Assembly (NCBI GenBank): GCA_015698045.1 | Contig: BLAL01000016.1 | Span: 620,001-684,000 of the forward strand | Direction: 5' to 3' | DNA: 64,000 bases | Source: Rhizophagus clarus | Taxonomy: Eukaryota > Glomeromycota > Glomeromycetes > Glomerales > Glomeraceae | In this document: piece after piece, positions 1-13,082 of the stretch | Layout: the number at the start of each line of letters is the position of its first letter | Position numbering within the stretch: the stretch's first letter is position 1 | Position numbers and translations under genes: made by a program | The notes under the pieces: generated by a model | What the model was told of the DNA's origin: nothing | Seen by the model: only the letters and a program-made list of their open reading frames with translations | The model's database searches: none

Positions 1-1586
1 TCTGTAAAATATATATTTTTCTATTTTTTTTTATATTATATTAAAGATATATATTTAAAATCTAGTAATTTTCATACTAATAAATCATTATTTAATATAT
101 TAAATAGGAAGAAATTTCATAAAGATTATAAAGATAAATAGAAAAAAAGTTTTGAATATTGTAAAATATTATTTAATATTGGATTATTAAAGATATTAAA
201 TTTGATTGGATTTTAAAAAAATAAAAGTAGTATAATAAATTACTTAATTATTAGCTTTAAACTATAAGAATATTATAGTATTAAAAATTTAAATTTAATA
301 ATAAATTAAGTAAATTTATAAATCTTTTAATATTTTAAAAAATAAAGTTTTAAAAAAAATAAACTAGTAATTTTATTCTTTAAGATAAATACTATTAAAT
401 TACTGATTTGATTTTTAAAAAAAATATTTATATAAAAAATTATAAATATTTAAAATTAGATAATTTTTATATTATTGATCTATTTTTAAAATAAAAAATT
501 ACATGAATGCTATTTTATTAATTAGTTTTTATAATTTAATTTGAAATTTTTATTTTAGAATTTCATTTTTATGAAAATCATCTTTAAAATTTAATTTAAT
601 TTATTATTTTTTTATTTTTCAAAATTCTTTTTTTTTTATAAATTTCTTTATATTTATACTTATAATTTTATAAGAAAAATAAATTAATAAAATATGAGTT
701 TTTATTGGCTATTTATTACTTATATGATAAGCTAATAATTTTTAAATATTATTGAATATAAATTTTTGATTTTATATTAAATTAAGATTATTATAATATA
801 ATTAAAAATAATCTAATAAACTTATAAATATACTACAAAAAAAAAAAAATAAAAATAAAAAATAAATTTGATAACTTTAAATAGAAATTATATATAAGAT
901 TTTATTAAAAATTTTATTAATTAATAATTTTTAAAAATAATTATAAAATTTTAATATAAGATATTTAATATATTTGAAAAAAATTTAAAGGCTTTATTTT
1001 TTTATTTTGAATTAAGAAATAATTTTTTATATTGATATAAAAAATAATATTAAAAAATAATAGTAAGCCATTTTTTATTTTAATAAAGTTAATATAAAAT
1101 GGATTTTAATTTAAAAAATTAATTTGACTTTTTAGTAATTTTTTTTTTTTAAATTATTAAAAAAGATTTTATATATATTAAATTAGAATTTTTTTTATTG
1201 TAAGAATTTTAATAGTAATTATATATATATATATATATATATTAATTATACTTTATATTTAATAATATTTGTTTTTATAATATTTTTAGTATTTTAAATA
1301 TCTTTAATATAACTTATATATGAATTTATATAAAGTTTATATATAATTTTTTTAAAATTATATATTATAAAATAATTTTTAAAATTTTTATTTTTACTTT
1401 TAAGCAATTCAATAATTAAATATTGATAATTTTACTATTATTTGATTTATTTTAATAAAAGAAATCTAATGGTAATAAATTTATATTTTTAATATTAATA
1501 TTAATTGAATTATTATTAAAAATATATTTAATTATATATTATATATGAATTAAATATGAGATGTTTAAGATTTTTATAAAATTATA
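1..1586. other. AT-rich intergenic DNA, no gene seen
   Basis: This stretch is almost entirely A and T, with dense stop codons in all frames and no open frame of note. It contains a short (AT)n run near 1217-1242 and several poly-T or poly-A runs. The composition resembles the repeat compartment at 31-34 kb rather than the gene blocks, so it is probably old, decayed repeat sequence. I see no recognisable protein remnant. Confidence 0.6.
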
Positions 1587-1780
1587 TACAGTTAATTCTT
1601 AGTATAGTAAACCTTTGATATAATAGATTTTTGTTAATATATAATATTTAACCAATCAAATGCAATAAAAATTTTTTGTTATAGTGAAATAGTTAATTGA
1701 ATTGCTTAAATTCTTTATTATATCCTATAGTAAAGTAAAGATCTAAAAGTTAGGGTTTATTATATCAAGAATTAACTATA
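1587..1780. mobile_element. Small Tc1/mariner-like MITE (about 190 bp)
   Basis: The element begins at 1589 with CAGTTAATTCTTAGTATAG and ends at 1778 with the inverted copy AGAATTAACTA. The right-hand terminus read on the minus strand (TAGTTAATTCTTGATATAATAAACC) matches the left over about 25 bases with a few mismatches. TA dinucleotides flank both ends (1587-1588 and 1779-1780). A TA target duplication and a CAGT-type terminus are typical of non-autonomous Tc1/mariner elements. The interior is AT-rich and non-coding, so it would need a transposase from elsewhere. Family assignment is by inference from the termini. Confidence 0.6.
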
Positions 1781-2159
1781 TAAATTATAATTGAAATTAG
1801 TAAAAAAAATTATTTAATTAAAGTTAGAATTTTTTTTTTTTTTATTGACTATTTTTTATATTATAAGTTTTTAAAATTTTTTATTATAATAAAAAATTTT
1901 GTACATTTTTAAATATAATATTAACTAATTCTTTTAATTTTTAATATTTGTAAAATACTTAAAATATTATAATTTATAATATATAATAATTTTTTATATA
2001 ATTATAATATTTTTTTTTTAAGTATAAAATATATTTATTGCTATTTTTAAAATGGTGTGAATTATTTATTTGTAATTAAATATTCAAATACTGATATTTA
2101 TCCAGTATTCATTCATATTTTGTCCAGTTTTCAGATTTCTTTTTTTTTTTTTATTTAGA

Positions 2160-2318
2160 TATGGGGATCTTTGCAATAAAAAGGTACGAAATTTAAAAAA
2201 AAAACAAAAATTTAATTAATATTAAATTTACACTTTAGTATAAAAATCATAATTAGCATATAAAGTAAATTTAAAATTTTTTTTGAGTTTTGTACCTTTC
2301 TATTGCAAAGACCCCATA
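2160..2318 (+). mobile_element. 160-bp MITE, copy 1
   Basis: The segment starts with TATGGGGATCTTTGCAATA and ends with TATTGCAAAGACCCCATA, giving terminal inverted repeats of about 35 bp (ATGGGGTCTTTGCAATAGAAAGGTACGAAA-like, written here as two parts of a single repeat). The interior is about 90 bp and AT-rich. A second copy with the same interior lies at 33357-33516 in the opposite orientation. The ends fall on TA/AT sequence, which suits a TA-target element. Non-coding and non-autonomous. Confidence 0.75.
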
Positions 2319-4321
2319 TAACTGTATACATCATTTTGAAAATAGTAATAATCAATTAAAAATAATAAATATTTTTTATTGTTATTAAATGATTAGAACT
2401 TGTATAATTATAAGAAATTCAATATTAATTTGATAATAAAATTAGTATTAGTAATATTAATTTTATATAAGAAATATTTATTTTTAATTACTGTAAATAC
2501 TTTTTCTTATTTAATAATTATTTATAACAAATCAATTAAAGAGTAGTAATAATATTGTATTATTTTACAAATTATTTAGAAAATAATAAAAATTTAGATG
2601 TGAATTCTGATTATTTATCAAATAATTAAAGGAATAAACAGATATTTTTTAATAGATATTCAATGGTAAAATTAGAATTAAATTCCATTGATAATCAGGA
2701 TTATCACAGTATTTTTTTAATACCATAGTACTATTTTTTTAAGAAGTATTAAAAGTATTAAAAGTGATAAAAAAGTATTAAAAAATTAAAAATAAAACAT
2801 CAAATTATCAAATTCTTTTTGAAATCAAACACTTTTAACAAAATCGATCAAAAATTTTTTTAATTAAGTATATATATAATATTATATTAGTAATTTCTTT
2901 TAACAATTATTTTAAAGTAATAATAACTAACCCGAAACCTAATTAAACTAATACGAGATTCCATTTATAGGTTTTAATTATATAAAGCTTTTTTTGGGTT
3001 TTTTTTTTTTTTTTTTAACTATTTTAAAAAAAAAAAAAATAAAGATTATTAAATAAAGGTGACAATCAAAAAAAAATGTGTTATCTGTTTATCATATATG
3101 TATATAATATTTAAAATTTCGGCAAAAAATGTCAAGAGATAATCATAACCAATTAAGGATCGGTTATTTTTGTTTATTACGTTTTTAATATTTCTTTATT
3201 ATTAAAAGAAATAAATATAATAGGTAGTTACACATAAATAGTGTAATATAATAATAATAAACAATATCATAAAAAATTTTATCACAATTAGGATTATATT
3301 TAGGTTTAGAAAGGGTTAAATATTATTAAATTTATTAAATAAAGAAGTACGTTATTTAATAAATTCCAATAAACAAAAAACCGTTTATAGATAAAATTTT
3401 CTTTTTTAATTACAAGGAGAGCTTTTGAAATTTATATATGTCAATCAAACAAAAAAAGAAATAATTGGTTCATAAAAAAAATAATGTGACATGTAGTAGT
3501 AAAAAACTCGGTATTTACGGGGAATTTGTAGATCCATATTAAAAGGAAAAAAAGAAGCAAGCGTGCGTGATAATCAATAATTATAATCAATCAATCAAAT
3601 ATAATCAAATCTAATAATAATCACATGCTTACATTAGTAATTTAAAATGAGCGGGCGGGTAGGTGGTTGACGAAAAAGATAACCTAGAGTGTGGGTTACA
3701 CATGAAGTTTTAATAATGAAGATATATTAAGAAGATAACAAAAGTAAAACTTGGATGTGATGTAGTAACATCGATTATACAATGCAGGGATAATACTCTA
3801 TCTCTTTTTACACAAAGTTCATGGTAATATTTTTTTTTTTTTTTTTTTTTTTTTTTGAAAATGGATTTTCATAATACATGAGCTTTTTTTTCCTTTTGAT
3901 ACGCTAAAGGGATAAAAAAAAATAAGGTAATGTAACACTTTCCTTTATTAGAAGGAAAATCATTTCATATTAATTAAATTCTTTTTTGTAAGGATTCGGC
4001 TATAGGTTATTTCAGATTCACACAAATTTCGATTTTACATTCCACAATTAAGAATTTTAAAGTTTTTATTAGAAGATTCCTTAAACATAATAGGTTGAAT
4101 AGAAAATTGCGCGCGAGAAAAGATAATTGTTAATTCTTTGGAAACACGTATGACAACATTTGTGATTTAATAAAAGGTTAAATGAAAAAAAAAATAAAAT
4201 AAAAAAAAAAATAAAATTAAAATAAAATAATTTATAATCTTTAAAAAGGATTTAATGTGGTGTTGTGTCATATGTAATTATAGAATTAGAATATGAATTC
4301 AGGAACTATTGTAAATATAAA

Positions 4322-4382
<61 letters not shown>

Positions 4383-5365
4383 GATTGATTATGAAATTGT
4401 GAAATATCAACAGTTGATGGGCGTGGAATGTGGAATGTAAAAAGAAAAAAGAAAGAAAAAACGAGACAAATAATTAATAGCTCTTACAGTATGACTAACA
4501 TGTTTATCGGGCGAAAATATTAAGCGGAAAGAAGGAAAGGGGGTTAAAATGACGATTGTGCAGGCTGCGCGTATTTTAGCATGATTATAAAAAAAAATCC
4601 TGTTAAAAAAAGCCAATATCGATTCTATTCTATTGTATAATCGATTAGATGAAACTATTAAAGACATTTGACATGGTATCAAGCAAGGGGAATTATTTAC
4701 TATTATGATAATATAAACCTTCGCCCCATTTAATCATAATCATCCACTAATTGTAACTCTCACATTTTTTTCACTGGTGGCTGTTTACACTTATTCCCAT
4801 TTGGCCCCAATTCAATCAAACAAACAACAATCAAAAAAAAAAAAAAATGAAAATTTTTTTTTTATTTCCCTTTCAACAAAAAAAAACTTTGTCTTTTACA
4901 CTAAAAAAGAAATTAGCTAAAATCATCAAACAGGTATTTTTTTTTTTTTTTTTTTATATAATATATTATAAATTTATAAAGTTTTTTGTTTACTTTTTAC
5001 AGTCATAATATAAATATAATTATAATCTACATCATCGTATCATCGTAATCACTTGTATAATCAGTAAATTATTATATCATTATATAAAATAAGCTTTTAT
5101 TTTCTTTATTTATTTTTTTTTTTTTTTTTTTATGCACATGTTAGTATATATAATAAGCCTCCGAGTATAATATATACGGAAAAAGCAAATTTATTTCAAC
5201 TATTTTTTTTATTAGTTTCATTACTATATAATTATAGTTTATTTAATAATAAATTATAACTTGTTCATTTTCAGTCATTTCATTCAAAAACAAATCTATC
5301 CCAAAAAAAGCTTTTATATACATTACTTTAAAAAAAAGTTTTTTTTATTTATTTATTTATTTATT

Positions 5366-5416
<51 letters not shown>

Positions 5417-5933
5417 TTATATATATATATATATATATATACATTATTATATATATTTTTTATAATATACATAATATACAATTTAACAATTGTTTTTTTT
5501 TTATTAAATTGTACTTATAATTATACTTTTTCAAAAGGAAGTCCGATTTTTTTTTTTTTTTTTTTTTTCTGTACTCCCCCCACAATTATAAAATAAAATA
5601 ATAGAGTAAAGATCACGAATTTTAAACAATTGAAAAAAAAATTTATAAACCGCCAAAATTTTTCTTTTTTAATTTCTCTTCACATTTGACAAAAAAAAAA
5701 AAAAAAAAATTTTTTCTTCTTTTAGAAGAGACACGCGGTTTTTATATATATATATATATATATATAGCTTTTATTATTTTTTTCGGACATATATAACTTT
5801 AGCTTAAAAAAATTTGTTTTCTTTCTCATCATAATAAACTTTTTTTTTTTTTTTTTTTTTTATATAAAATCTCTAGCGATTTTTCTTTTTCCTTCTTACC
5901 AAAAAGTAAAAAAAAAATTTTTTTCGTTTAAAG
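2319..5933. other. Intergenic DNA and 5' region of the cyclin gene
   Basis: No gene is supported here. From about 2940 the base composition becomes less extreme, with short G+C-containing stretches such as the one near 3645-3665. It then becomes dominated by poly-T, poly-A, (TTTA)n and (TA)n tracts up to the cyclin start codon at 5934. A palindromic (AAT)n(ATT)n microsatellite occupies 4321-4382. The long T-rich tracts at 5100-5900 are probably the promoter and 5' UTR of the cyclin gene. No clear TATA box can be singled out in such AT-rich DNA. Confidence 0.5.
4321..4382. repeat. (AAT)n(ATT)n palindromic microsatellite
   Basis: About nine AAT units run directly into about twelve ATT units. 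The two halves are reverse complements, so the whole 62 bp can fold into a single hairpin or cruciform. Confidence 0.9.
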
Positions 5934-7349
5934 ATGTATTTAACTACAACTCTCGCTTCTTTACCGGCTACTTCTTCAAACTATTCTTCGCTTCAAACTA
6001 TAAATTTACAAAGGAAACCTTTACCTCCTTTACCGATTACACATCAAGGTCAAGTACAATACATACAGCGAAGAGATCAACAAGAAAATACCAGAGCAAA
6101 GTCAAACATTCAATATTATTCGGAGCAATCATCGTCAAATAATAATAATAACAATAATAATTATAATAATAATAATCATAATAATAAAATAACAAAAAAT
6201 TCATCGATAATATCTCAAGAGGTCTCATTACTGGAACAAGTTCCCGTTGAACGTGCTTCCGAATTCGCCGCTCATATGACTTGTTTCTTGTGGTTTGGTG
6301 ATTATTTGATGGATTCACATACTGTTTCTTCAATAATAGCTCCTCCACCACCCCCAGGTGGGAATGGTCATAGGAGATATAATGAATACAAACCAAGAGA
6401 CGCGTTTAAAAAATTTTGTAAGGATGTTATTTCCGCTACTCAAGTTTCTCATTCGGTAATTCTCTTATCTTTATTATATATTCATCGAATGAAGATAAAT
6501 AATCCTACTATTAAAGGTCAAAATGGTTCAGAATATAGAACTTTTACTGTAGCTCTTATGTTGGCAAATAAATTTTTGGATGATAATACTTATACCAACA
6601 AAACATGGTCTGAAGTTACAAATATTCCTGTTTCTGAGATCAATACAATGGAAATGGAATTTTTAAGTTCTTTAGATTATGAATTATATGTTTCTGAACG
6701 TCAATATTTTGAATGGGTTAGAAAGATGGATACTTTTATCATTTCGAATGATCATAATGAAAATAATAATGCTGACTGCGCCATGAACGTTTCACAACAT
6801 ACTACTCAATATTCAACTCAACCATCTTACTTACCTCAACAATCGCAATCTCAACAGCCTCAACAACAACAACAACAACAACAATCAGGTCAACAAACGA
6901 ATCAATCAAATCAACGATTTTTAGTTCCTGTACAATCTATGTCAACTGGATTCAAGAGATCAGCCGAACAAGCTTTTGTCGATGGTATGATGATATCTCC
7001 TCCAAAGAGAGCAAATGTTTATCCAGTTTATTCGAACGTTTCAACTTCGCAACAACAACAATTGGTTGTTCAAACTTCACAAACACAATATGCTCAAATA
7101 GCGTATCCAACTCCTCCTCCGCAAAGTACCGGAGCTTCTCAAGTTGCTTACTATAATCTTTCAACGCAACAGCAACAATCAAATTATGGAGTTCGTCCAT
7201 CCTATTCCGTAAGAACTGCTACAACTACTCAATACACCTATCCAATTAGTAATAGCGTATTATACACGGCAAAACGAAATCTTTTAAATGCAAGACCTGG
7301 ACCATCATTTCCAATTAGTAGTTTGTCGTATCAAACTACTGTAGTATAA
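5934..7349 (+). CDS. PHO80-type (Pcl/Clg1-like) cyclin
   Basis: This is a single-exon protein of 471 residues. Residues 104-122 (VPVERASEFAAHMTCFLWF) and the block 155-266 form a cyclin box of the PHO80/Pcl class. Signature segments are FKKFCKDVISATQVSHSVIL, YRTFTVALMLANKFLDDNTY and the helix ending at FLSSLDYELYVS. Such cyclins bind a Pho85-like kinase and steer it in nutrient signalling, polarity or the cell cycle; the exact partner cannot be told from sequence. The N-terminus has an Asn-rich tract (about 69-84) and a Pro-rich loop interrupts the box at 137-142. The C-terminal 200 residues are Gln/Ser/Tyr-rich with a polyQ run near 310-320, as in yeast Clg1. The ATG at 5934 is the first in frame and follows a T/A-rich leader. 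No introns are needed. The antisense open frames here are shadows. Confidence 0.85.
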   Translation: MYLTTTLASLPATSSNYSSLQTINLQRKPLPPLPITHQGQVQYIQRRDQQENTRAKSNIQYYSEQSSSNNNNNNNNYNNNNHNNKITKNSSIISQEVSLLEQVPVERASEFAAHMTCFLWFGDYLMDSHTVSSIIAPPPPPGGNGHRRYNEYKPRDAFKKFCKDVISATQVSHSVILLSLLYIHRMKINNPTIKGQNGSEYRTFTVALMLANKFLDDNTYTNKTWSEVTNIPVSEINTMEMEFLSSLDYELYVSERQYFEWVRKMDTFIISNDHNENNNADCAMNVSQHTTQYSTQPSYLPQQSQSQQPQQQQQQQQSGQQTNQSNQRFLVPVQSMSTGFKRSAEQAFVDGMMISPPKRANVYPVYSNVSTSQQQQLVVQTSQTQYAQIAYPTPPPQSTGASQVAYYNLSTQQQQSNYGVRPSYSVRTATTTQYTYPISNSVLYTAKRNLLNARPGPSFPISSLSYQTTVV

Positions 7350-8647
7350 TTGATATATTCATCCAAAGGTTTTATTTTTTTTTTTTTTTTTTTCATTTCA
7401 AAATAATAAAAAAAGAACTATTTGTAAAGGCGTTTATTTGATGGCGCAAATATAATTTTTTTTTTTTTAGCTTTTCTTTCTTTGTACAGTTTTTTAGACA
7501 TTTTTTTTTATACATTTTTTTCCCTTTGCATTGTATTGTAATTTTAGCATATATTCCCCCTTTTCCTTTAGTTTTTTTTTTTCTTTTTTTTTTTTCTTTA
7601 AACAACAACAAATTCACTACATATACATAATATATATATATACAACATAAATTTCAAAAATTAGATAGTAATTTTAGTTTGGCATAAAAAAAAAAAAAAG
7701 AAACTAAAAAAAAAAATTGGCCAAATCAAATTCAGTTTTTAGCTTTTTTTTTTCATCATTACCATATATATTACCATCTATTACCATCTTTAAGATTTTT
7801 TTTTTTTTTTTACAAAAAATTCCGTACATCTTAAAAACTGAAGCAGAATTAAGATTTAATAAAATATATTAATACAAAAAAAAAAATATTTTTTATCAAA
7901 AGAAAATACAAAATATTTCGAACTTGTTTGTTGTATATTGAAAAAAAAAAACCTTTATTATTAATAAAAGAAATAAATAAAAAAAGACACGCGAAAAATT
8001 TTGACGCGTTTTTTTTTTACTCCAATATGTATGAAAGTAAAACTTGTGTCAAGTTGTGCTTGAGTTGTGTAACATTCAGGCGAATCACGTGATTCACATA
8101 TAATCAAAAAAAAAGTTTGGACATCAAATTACGGACCAATATTATTTAGGTTAGACAAAAAATCATGATATTTATTATACACGAACCTTTTTTTAATTTT
8201 TTTTTTTTTAAAGATAAAATTGGAAAATACGTAAAAAGATGTATACAATAAACATGTAAAGATTATAAATTAAATTTTATTTATTTTTTTTTATTTTATT
8301 ATATATATACAATTATTATTTATTATTATATCATAATCATCATGATTACCATCATTTAAAAAAAAAAAAAATCTATGAATTAATCATAAAAAGATGTATA
8401 CATACACAATAACAACACACACGAATATGTTAGAATATGCGTTACGTGTAAATATATATATCTATATATATATCAAATATATCGAATTCCGTATAATTAA
8501 TTATATGTAAATGAAATTGTATGAAATGATAAGAATGATATAAATGATATAAATGATAAATGATAAAAAAAAAAAAAATTATGATGATTTTTTAAATTTG
8601 TTGAAAGAGAAAACAAAAATCAGGTTTTTTTTTTTTTTTTGACAAAG

Positions 8648-8686
<39 letters not shown>

Positions 8687-8813
8687 GCCAACAATTATCA
8701 CAAATTACTTAAAAATATAGATGTTATTTTAGAAAGAAAATCCATTTATAGATCTCCTGTTGTTGACACGTAAAATAAAATAAAAAAAAAAAAAACTTTA
8801 ATATTTTATCTCG

Positions 8814-8844
<31 letters not shown>

Positions 8845-9944
8845 AAATTTTAAATTTCACGTGAAGATGTATAGTGGTATAGATGTATAAAAAAATGTAA
8901 ATGTGACGCAACATTCATTTGGCGTAGTTAGCATTTTTTTTTTAAACCGAAATATAATCTCCTTGTGATACAAATGACCCAAATTAGCAATGACCCAATT
9001 AGGTAATGTTTAAAAAGGCGGTATCCGGAAGAAAGCGGCCGGTATCCAAAATTAACCGTACAAAAATAACAAATACACTTTATCAGGTGAATTTGAATGG
9101 GACAGTTTTTTTAAATCAGCCAAATATATGTAATATGTTTATGACGTATAGCAATCGTATAGCCCAGAACGTATAGCCATATAACTAAAAAAAAACGCCT
9201 ACCTTGAGAACCTATTTGGCCTATTTGACCTAATTGGCTCACTTGGCTCATTTGAATAATGATATCAAGTTTTTAGTTAACCAAAGGAAGAGGCTTTAAT
9301 ATAACTAAAATGGTTTTTTTAACCGTAAAATCAAAATAATATCAAAATAGTAAACATTTTACTCTTTTCTTATTTTCCCTTATGATTTTCTTTTAAACAA
9401 CAATACAAAGAAAACATAAAGCCCGCCTCAGAGATAAATAAAAAGCGGATCAGATTTCATTCGAAAAAAGGATTACAAATTGATAACATTTTACTAATTT
9501 CCTATTGTTTTAATAAAGTTTCGGTCTACTACTAAACCATTTACTATTATTTAACTAGAACGGCTGATTTCCGCAGTATTTACGGCGGCTAAGCCATAAA
9601 CACCGCACGGCACCAACCACTTGGTGTATATGCAGCCGCTTTTCACCTTTCGAAAAGGGGACATCTATCTTCCAAAAAAGGAAAGTTATACAATATAAAA
9701 TTAAAATTATAAATTATAAAAAAAAAAAAAACCGGTTTATCATTATGACTAGTCGGGAAGTTTTAATAAATATTTATATTGACATTTTAAGTATAATTTA
9801 CATGAGAATTATGAGAAATTATTTTTGTAAACCGAGCGTGTAACCTGAGTGGGTAACCGCGCGGTAACCGGGTCATGAAAAAATTTTTTTTTTTTTTAAA
9901 ATACTTTTTTTTTTTTTTTATATAAAATTATAAATAATTTAAAT

Positions 9945-9998
9945 TGTAAATTATAAATTATAAATTATAAATTATAAATTATAAATTATAAATTATTA
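9945..9998. repeat. Heptanucleotide (ATAAATT)n microsatellite
   Basis: About seven consecutive ATAAATT units lie within AT-rich DNA. The unit is not a fungal telomere repeat (TTAGGG), so I treat it as a plain microsatellite. Confidence 0.85.
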
Positions 9999-10545
9999 CG
10001 AGAGATTGATTATACACAAATAGTAAATTGTCATATCAAATGTTTTTGTTATCCATGCAAAAACAAAACCACATATTCTTTCTCTTCTTCTTAATCTTCA
10101 TTTAAAATGAATTGGATGAAACAGGAATTAAAACAAGTTTACGCCGATTTTCCGAGGAAATTATTATATATATACATATACATATAAATACATATAACGA
10201 ACAACCATTAAAATCAACCACATACATATACGTAATATATACATATATATATTTATTTATATTTTTCCTGTAAAACATTTATGTAACCTATGACGGACAA
10301 ACATTTAAGTGGCAAAGTAAAGTTTATCTTTTGGTATGACATATTTCTTTTATTGGTAATAAATTGTAATATTAGTTTAATCCGGATTTTTCTTTTTTGT
10401 TTAATCTTTATTATGCTGATTTATGTATTTAATTTTAATTTTGAAAAAAATAAAAAAAAAAAAAAAAAAAAATAAAAATAAAAAAAAAAAACCTAAACTA
10501 AAAAATCAAGGTTTTCCGATAAAAAAAACTCGCAGAGCATGTTAA

Positions 10546-10576
<31 letters not shown>

Positions 10577-13041
10577 AAAAACAACAACAACAACAAAAAT
10601 AACAACAACAATAATAATAATTATAATTATAATAAATTGATATGATAAGAAAGATAAAGCGCGTTTCAACTTGAACCAAAAAAAGCGAAAAAAAAAAAAA
10701 AATTTATTACAAAAAAGGAGTTGATTGGAAGAAACTTTATGTAATTTGATGTTTCAATGATAAAAGTACCATAACCAAATTACCCAAACTACTTTTACTG
10801 CGCTAATTGAACGTAAATGATAGATAATGTAAGTAAATAATGTGATAAATTATTAATTATAGTAAAAAGCCTCCTGATTTTTAACTTGTTTATATTTGAA
10901 TATTAAAGGACATATTAAAGTCAAAAAAAGGGAAAAGCATGACGTACTTGATGTCAACCTTGATGCATGAATTTTTATCCCGAAACATAAACATTCCACG
11001 CGAATCACATATAACATGTAAATCATTCAATAAGAAAATTCCTTACCTTATGTTATGTGGCTGGCTTATCCTTCTTTTAACGAAAAAACTGCGGGTACGC
11101 ATATGTTAATCGCGCGAAAAAAAAACTAAATGTACGCCAAGTGGCTTCTAATTACCGGTTTTTACAAGATCACTTTTCTTTATCTTTTAAGATCATAAGA
11201 AACGTGTACACATTTTTTTTTTTAAAAGTAAAAAATGATTCGTAATATTCATAAACAACGAAAAGGTCATCAACAATATCAATCAACAACAACAACGAAC
11301 CATTAGTAATAATAATCATAATAATAATAATAACAATAATAATAGTAATAATCAATCATCATCATCATCATCATCATAATCATCATCAATCAAATCCGAA
11401 ATCCGAAACCGAAAATATTTTAAAGTAAATGAAAGTAAATGAAATTAAATGAATAAAAAGTTTTTTATATTTGTTTTTGTATAAATCGGAAGAATCGCGA
11501 AAACTAATAAAGAAAATTTTACGCACATACACGCACCACATAAACACACATATATACATATTACATACTATAATAATAATTACTATAATTACTATCTATT
11601 AATTACTATAATTACTGTTATATATATATATATATATATATATACACAATAATAATATATCATTTATAATATAACATTATCTACAGACTATCTCTCTACA
11701 GACTATCTTTACGGACTATCTACAGACTATCTATAGTTCTACACACGCCCTTACTCTCTCCTTTTTACACGCACGCTTTTTTTCGCGTTTATCTTTTTAT
11801 GGTAATGATTCGTTGAGAATTTATTTATTTTTTTTTTTTTTACAAATAATAAAAAAGGAATAGAAATACCATAAATCTAGTTTTGGTAACAAAAAAGCTT
11901 AGGTTTTTTTTTTGCAGTATTTACAGTATTTGCATCATTTGCATCATCCCAAGTCTGCCGATCCCTTTGAGGAACTATTTTTGATCAGCAAATAATAAAT
12001 TTCCTGTAAGATTATTGGAGAATGCTTATTTAATCTTATTTAATCTTATTTAATAACTTACCATAATAATTATTTATTTCCTACTTGCTTTCTCATTTTC
12101 AAGTTTTTGTTCCTTTGATTGACAAACGAATCAGAAGAATTATTTATTAACCGATGCCACCGATGCCATCTGTCATCCAATAAATTTTTTTTTTTACATC
12201 TCTCTCTCACACACATACACAATCAAATTTTTAGTATTATAATAATTAGTGTAATAAAAAAAAAAAAATAAAAATTTTTGAATTTTGTGAATCAATGATG
12301 CATAATCTGTTGAATTTTTCTTTTATTTTTCTTTTTTTTTTTTTTTTCTTTGTGGGACGATCTTTTTTCAAGAAATATGGCGTTATCATACATCTTTCTC
12401 TCGCTTTTTTGTTAACATGTGTTGCGCGTTTCATTCTAGATTTTCCACCAAAAAGTTGTAATAATTAATTTTAATTAAATATTATTAATATAATTTAGTA
12501 CCATAATAAATTCAAGGGCGCTCGTTTATATTGCTTTAGTATTACAAGGGAATTTTTAAGGTTAAAAGGAATTTTTTTATTTTAATTAATGAATTATGGT
12601 AATTGTTTATTTTTCTGCAAGAATCACAAGCTTTTTGTTATTTTCTTTAAAACGAATTACCCATACACAGTGTACAAACAAGTTACTCTCGGTAAGACAA
12701 TTTAACTTCCCCCACTCCTTAGTCCTTTCATGGTCCCAAAACAAATAACCCCGCGGTCCTATCATCCGCCACAATACCGCTCAATACTTCAACAACACGA
12801 GGTAATGCCACGAGACTAGCTTTAAAACTTGGGCTAATTAAAAGGATTGGATTTACGAAAAAGATAAGTTCATAAAAAAAAAAAAAAAAAAAAAAAAAAA
12901 TACTATTGTTTTATAAACTTATTGTTGTTGTTATTATGTATCCCCTTAATTGTTCCATTCTAATAAATCTTGATAAAATAAAAAAGATTTTTTTTTTTTT
13001 ATCCTCCTTTTCTTTCCCCGTTCTTTATCTTGTTTCTCAAT

Positions 13042-13082
<41 letters not shown>

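Noticed and set aside
6037-6396. Antisense frame rich in Tyr across the cyclin gene
   Set aside because: It mirrors the Asn-rich part of the real cyclin frame on the other strand.
9560-9660. Possible tRNA or small RNA in a G+C-bearing island
   Set aside because: No T-loop (GGTTCRAATCC-like) or acceptor-stem pairing could be found here or elsewhere in the window.
9945-9998. Telomere-like repeat
   Set aside because: The 7-mer ATAAATT is not a known fungal telomere unit and lies inside the contig; treated as a microsatellite.
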